A stretch of DNA of 8,533 bases from Anaerolineae bacterium (GTDB lineage: Bacteria > Chloroflexota > Anaerolineae > Aggregatilineales > Phototrophicaceae): the NCBI GenBank assembly GCA_019912905.1, contig JAIOHO010000413.1, forward strand, positions 1 to 8,533, given 5' to 3'. Position 1 is the first letter of the stretch. Each line of letters begins with the position of its first letter. A program made the translations under genes and the position numbers. The notes under the pieces were generated by a model that did no database searches, had not been told where the DNA came from, and saw only the letters and a list, made by a program, of their open reading frames with translations. Of this stretch, positions 6,356-8,533 are shown in pieces.

Positions 6356-6385
6356 ACTGTAGCACGGGTTTCAGGAACCTGTCAA
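6356..6385 (-). promoter_or_regulatory. Sigma-70-type promoter of the small transcription unit
   Basis: The minus strand carries a perfect -35 TTGACA (6380-6385), an 18-nt spacer and the -10 TACAGT (6356-6361). TG is placed as in an extended -10 element. The start would be near 6349, leaving a leader of about 58 nt to ATG 6291. The spacer contains an imperfect dyad, GGTTTCAGGAACC (6367-6379), a position where repressors often bind. This is the best-matched promoter in the window. Confidence 0.65.
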
Positions 6386-6427
6386 CCACCCAATGAATGG
6401 GGGAGCATGATCGCGGCACTTGCGATA

Positions 6428-6456
6428 TGGGCAAACGAGTGAATCTGAAGTACACT
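6428..6456 (+). promoter_or_regulatory. Candidate promoter of the nusB-tat operon
   Basis: TGGGCA (6428-6433) and TACACT (6451-6456) are separated by an ideal 17 nt, each with four of six consensus bases. Transcription would start near 6463. That argues against translation starting at the TTG there and favours the TTG at 6493. The unit is divergent from the promoter at 6356-6385. A 5-bp inverted repeat ATCGC/GCGAT (6410-6426) lies just upstream. Confidence 0.4.
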
Positions 6457-6492
6457 GAATAGTTGATTGAGAGAAATGGTGGGTGTGGTACG

Positions 6493-7014
6493 TTGAGCAA
6501 CTTGCCAGAACTTGGCCCAGACGACGAGATGGTCGTTGAAGAGGTTGAACACCTCGCACCCGCGACGAATCGTAGCTTTGCTCGCCGCGTTGCCCTGCAA
6601 GTGTTGTATGAACTGGATACGACCGCCCATCGGATGGGTGATGTGATCGCGTCACGCCTGGAAGCCCAGAAGACGGATAAAAAAGAAGCGCGTTATGTGC
6701 GCCTGCTGGTGCTGGGGGTGATCAATCATCGTGAGGCGATCGACACGGTCATTCGCCGCTACGTGCTGGAATGGCCGCTGGAACAGATCGCAGTGATTGA
6801 TCGGAACATCCTGCGCATGGCGGTGCTGGAATTCGCCATCGAACAGAAGGCCCCGGTCAGCGTGGTGATTGACGAGGCTGTGGGCTTGGCGCGTGTATTC
6901 GGAACTGAGGCCTCGATGGGCTTCATCAACGGTGTGTTAGGCAAGCTGGCTGGTGACGATGCTGTCTTGCGCGAACTACATGCGTTGAAAGTGGATGGAG
7001 AGCGAAGTGCATGA
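6493..7014 (+). CDS. nusB: Transcription antitermination factor NusB
   Basis: NusB pairs with ribosomal protein S10 (NusE) on boxA RNA and keeps RNA polymerase processive, chiefly on rRNA operons. The predicted 173-residue protein has the all-helical NusB fold from about residue 29. It shows FARRVALQVLYELD near the start, LLVLGVINHREAID in the middle, and the signature DRNILRMAVLEF followed by PVSVVIDEAVGLARVFG and FINGVLGKL. About 25 acidic residues precede the domain, an extension of the usual N-terminus. The start is uncertain. TTG 6493 is preferred because GGTGGG lies 9 nt upstream. TTG 6463 coincides with the predicted transcription start, and ATG 6529 has no spaced ribosome site but would give a more typical length. 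Its stop overlaps the next gene's start (ATGA at 7011-7014), so it heads an operon with the tat genes. Identification is firm. Confidence 0.9.
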   Translation: MSNLPELGPDDEMVVEEVEHLAPATNRSFARRVALQVLYELDTTAHRMGDVIASRLEAQKTDKKEARYVRLLVLGVINHREAIDTVIRRYVLEWPLEQIAVIDRNILRMAVLEFAIEQKAPVSVVIDEAVGLARVFGTEASMGFINGVLGKLAGDDAVLRELHALKVDGERSA

Positions 7015-7547
7015 ATATCCTGGGTGTAGGCGGTCCTGAACTTGTCATAATCCTGGTTTTGATGCTGATCATCGCCGGACCCAAGCGGATGCTCCATTGG
7101 TCGTATATCCTCGGCCAGTATGTCGCCAAATTCCGGCGCATGTGGTCCGAGACGGTCGATGTCCTGCAAAAGGAATTCGATGACGCCGGTGTGGATTTTC
7201 AGATCCCCAAAGACCCGCCGTCGCGCGGGAGCCTCAACCGTGAAGCTGCAAAGATGCTGGGCAACGTCACCAAGCCGGTCAAGGATACCCTCGACCAGGT
7301 GAACACGGAAGTGGGCGACATCAAGAAGACGACTGCGGTCGTGGCGCAATCTGCGACGACTACCGTTCGCGGCGGTAATGGGCATGCGCCCGCACGCCCG
7401 GCAGCCGTGTCGCGCAGCACCTCAGCCTCCCGAAAATCGAACACAAATCCACAGGAGACGGGGTTTGGCTCGTGGTCCAGCCATGACGCCAAACCAGGCT
7501 TCGGCTCATGGACGACTAACGGCCAGCAGCCAGATGATGAGGAGTAA
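7011..7547 (+). CDS. TatA/TatB-family twin-arginine translocase subunit
   Basis: TatA/B proteins work with TatC to export folded proteins carrying twin-arginine signal peptides. The 178-residue protein shows the family plan. A short N-terminus leads into GGPELVIILVLMLIIAGPKR (residues 7-26), a single membrane helix ending in the invariant G-P hinge, followed by an amphipathic helix (about 27-57) containing FRRMW. E10 at the position after the proline is TatB-like, where TatA usually has glutamine, but TatA and TatB cannot be firmly separated here. The long tail (from about 65) is hydrophilic and low in complexity. It ends with two copies of GFGSW (151-155 and 163-167) and an acidic end, DDEE. 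The ATG overlaps the nusB stop by ATGA, with GGAG 10 nt upstream, and tatC follows after 3 nt. No second TatA/B gene is in the window. Confidence 0.87.
   Translation: MNILGVGGPELVIILVLMLIIAGPKRMLHWSYILGQYVAKFRRMWSETVDVLQKEFDDAGVDFQIPKDPPSRGSLNREAAKMLGNVTKPVKDTLDQVNTEVGDIKKTTAVVAQSATTTVRGGNGHAPARPAAVSRSTSASRKSNTNPQETGFGSWSSHDAKPGFGSWTTNGQQPDDEE
7461..7511 (+). repeat. Two-copy GFGSW peptide repeat in the TatA/B tail
   Basis: The pentapeptide GFGSW is encoded at 7461-7475 and again at 7497-7511, a 36-nt (12-residue) period. The two copies differ at three of five codons, all in synonymous third positions. The likeness is therefore at protein level rather than a fresh DNA duplication. No function is known to me. 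Confidence 0.6.
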
Positions 7548-7550
7548 GTT

Positions 7551-8462
7551 GTGCCTGAACTGAAATTGCCCCGTTTGCGCAGGCAGCCGACTCGCCCTCC
7601 TGAAAAACCTGTCGATGCGCCTTCCCTTGAAGAGCCGGATCAGGAAGATGGTCATGGCGCACGGATGGGGTTCTTCGAACATCTCGACGAGCTGCGCATG
7701 CGGCTGGTTCGAGCATCGATTGCGCTGGTGATTGGCGTGGGGATTGGGCTGGCTTTTGCAACGCCCGGCCTGGAATTTCTGCGGACACCCTATTGCCAGG
7801 TCGTCGCCTTAAACGATGCCTATAACAACAGCGGTGGTCAGGAATTCAACCCGGACACCGTCGTTATTGACCTCAACAACTGCCGTTTCCAGACCCTCGG
7901 GCCGACTGGAGGCGTGGTCGCTTATTTCCGGGTGGCACTGCTGCTCGGCGGCATTATCGCCGTTCCGATGATAACATATCAACTGCTGATGTTTATCTTC
8001 CCTGGCCTGACCCGCCGGGAAAGACGCGTGGTGCTGCTGTCGCTGCCGGCGGTGATGGTGCTGTTTCTGATTGGTGTGGCTTTCTCCTGGTTTATCCTCA
8101 TGCCGCCTGCGCTGGGTTTCCTGGAAGGATTCCAGCAAAACCTGTTCCGGCCTGAATGGACCGCAGATCTGTACCTCAGTTTTGTCACCTCGTTGATTTT
8201 CTGGATGGGCGTGGCGTTCGAGACCCCACTGATCTTTTTCGTATTAGGCCTGCTGGGGCTGGTCAGTACGAGGCCGCTCATCCGCAACTGGCGTGTGGCG
8301 GTGGTTGGTGCGGCGATTGCGGCGGCGTTGATTACGCCGACCATCGATCCGGTCAACATGGGACTGGTGATGGGACCGCTGCTGGTGCTGTACGTACTCA
8401 GTGTGTTCCTGGTGTTTGTCGCCCGCCGCATCTCGCGTATCGACGAGACCAGCCCGTATTAG
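7551..8462 (+). CDS. tatC: Sec-independent protein translocase TatC
   Basis: TatC is the polytopic core of the twin-arginine translocase and recognises the RR signal peptide. The 303-residue protein has the six-helix layout and the conserved cytoplasmic EHLDELRMRL (residues 43-52). FPGLTRRERR (150-159, E157) matches the first-loop signal-binding patch, and VAFETP (221-226, E224) matches the second conserved glutamate. TPTIDP (262-267) precedes the last helix. About 38 Pro/Asp/Glu-rich residues extend the N-terminus beyond the usual start. The first external loop is long and holds two cysteines (C82 and C111), which could form a disulfide. The GTG start is set by AGGAG (7540-7544), 6 nt upstream and overlapping the end of the preceding gene. 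The spacing, 3 nt after TatA/B and 2 nt before the arginase gene, shows an operon. Identification is firm. Confidence 0.95.
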   Translation: MPELKLPRLRRQPTRPPEKPVDAPSLEEPDQEDGHGARMGFFEHLDELRMRLVRASIALVIGVGIGLAFATPGLEFLRTPYCQVVALNDAYNNSGGQEFNPDTVVIDLNNCRFQTLGPTGGVVAYFRVALLLGGIIAVPMITYQLLMFIFPGLTRRERRVVLLSLPAVMVLFLIGVAFSWFILMPPALGFLEGFQQNLFRPEWTADLYLSFVTSLIFWMGVAFETPLIFFVLGLLGLVSTRPLIRNWRVAVVGAAIAAALITPTIDPVNMGLVMGPLLVLYVLSVFLVFVARRISRIDETSPY

Positions 8463-8464
8463 AC

Positions 8465-8533
8465 ATGCCGCCGCTCATTCGCATCTACGGCGTGCCGATG
8501 GACCTGGGCCAGAACCGGCGGGGGGTGGATATG
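8465..8533 (+). CDS. Arginase-family gene, 5' end only
   Basis: The first 23 codons are visible before the right edge. IRIYGVPMDLGQNRRGVDM is the characteristic N-terminal signature of arginase (GVPMDLGQ.RRGVDMGP in the family), the enzyme that cleaves L-arginine to L-ornithine and urea at a binuclear manganese site. The catalytic ligands lie beyond the window, so agmatinase or formimidoglutamase relatives cannot be formally excluded, although the RRGVDM part points to arginase (rocF type). The ATG lies 2 nt after the tatC stop without a strong ribosome site, which suggests translational coupling within the nusB-tat operon. Confidence 0.8.
   Translation, partial: MPPLIRIYGVPMDLGQNRRGVDM

Noticed and set aside
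6140..6442. Plus-strand open frame of 100 codons across the spacer before nusB
   Set aside because: Its start sits next to the terminator hairpin and has no well-spaced ribosome site. It also runs antisense through a promoter, ribosome site and ORF on the minus strand.

Overview
The window reads as ordinary chromosomal DNA from a GC-rich bacterium, and it contains one unusual region of small genes. Gene content and style suggest the phylum Chloroflexota, possibly Anaerolineae. The clues are a TatA/B-TatC pair followed directly by an arginase-type gene, a NusB with an acidic N-terminal tail, and several GTG/TTG starts. This is an inference from general familiarity; no rRNA or other phylogenetic marker is present to settle it.

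Layout, left to right. (1) The last codons of a plus-strand gene end at 52 and are followed by a clear intrinsic terminator (74-104). (2) A minus-strand comEC (DNA-uptake channel) fills 134-2485; its C-terminal metallo-beta-lactamase-like domain has lost the metal-binding histidines. (3) A divergent plus-strand family S1 sulfatase (2633-3979) has its own TATAAT-type promoter. (4) A convergent minus-strand four-helix membrane protein of unknown function (4013-4378) is followed by a divergent plus-strand YihY/BrkB-family membrane protein (4469-5419). (5) A region of about 1 kb (5420-6492) lacks large genes but is not empty. It holds a minus-strand pair of 72-residue genes that align with each other without gaps (5448-5889), a structured leader, and an isolated minus-strand transcription unit of about 200 nt. 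That unit has a promoter with TTGACA, a strong Shine-Dalgarno site, a 28-codon ORF and a T-tailed hairpin (6151-6385). (6) From 6493 to the right edge runs a tight plus-strand operon: nusB, tatA/B, tatC and the start of an arginase gene. Its genes overlap or lie 2-3 nt apart.

Functionally, the right-hand operon combines transcription antitermination (NusB), the twin-arginine protein export machinery (TatA/B plus TatC) and arginine catabolism (arginase). Co-transcription looks certain from the spacing, but no direct biochemical link is evident. The left half is a set of single-gene units in alternating orientation: DNA uptake, sulfate-ester hydrolysis and two membrane proteins.

I see no large undescribed multi-gene system, CRISPR array, insertion sequence or tRNA/rRNA. 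The best candidates for something new are the small transcription unit at 6151-6385 and the tandem 72-residue protein pair at 5448-5889. After these come the degenerate ComEC nuclease-like domain and the conserved GFGSW repeat at the C-terminus of the TatA/B protein.
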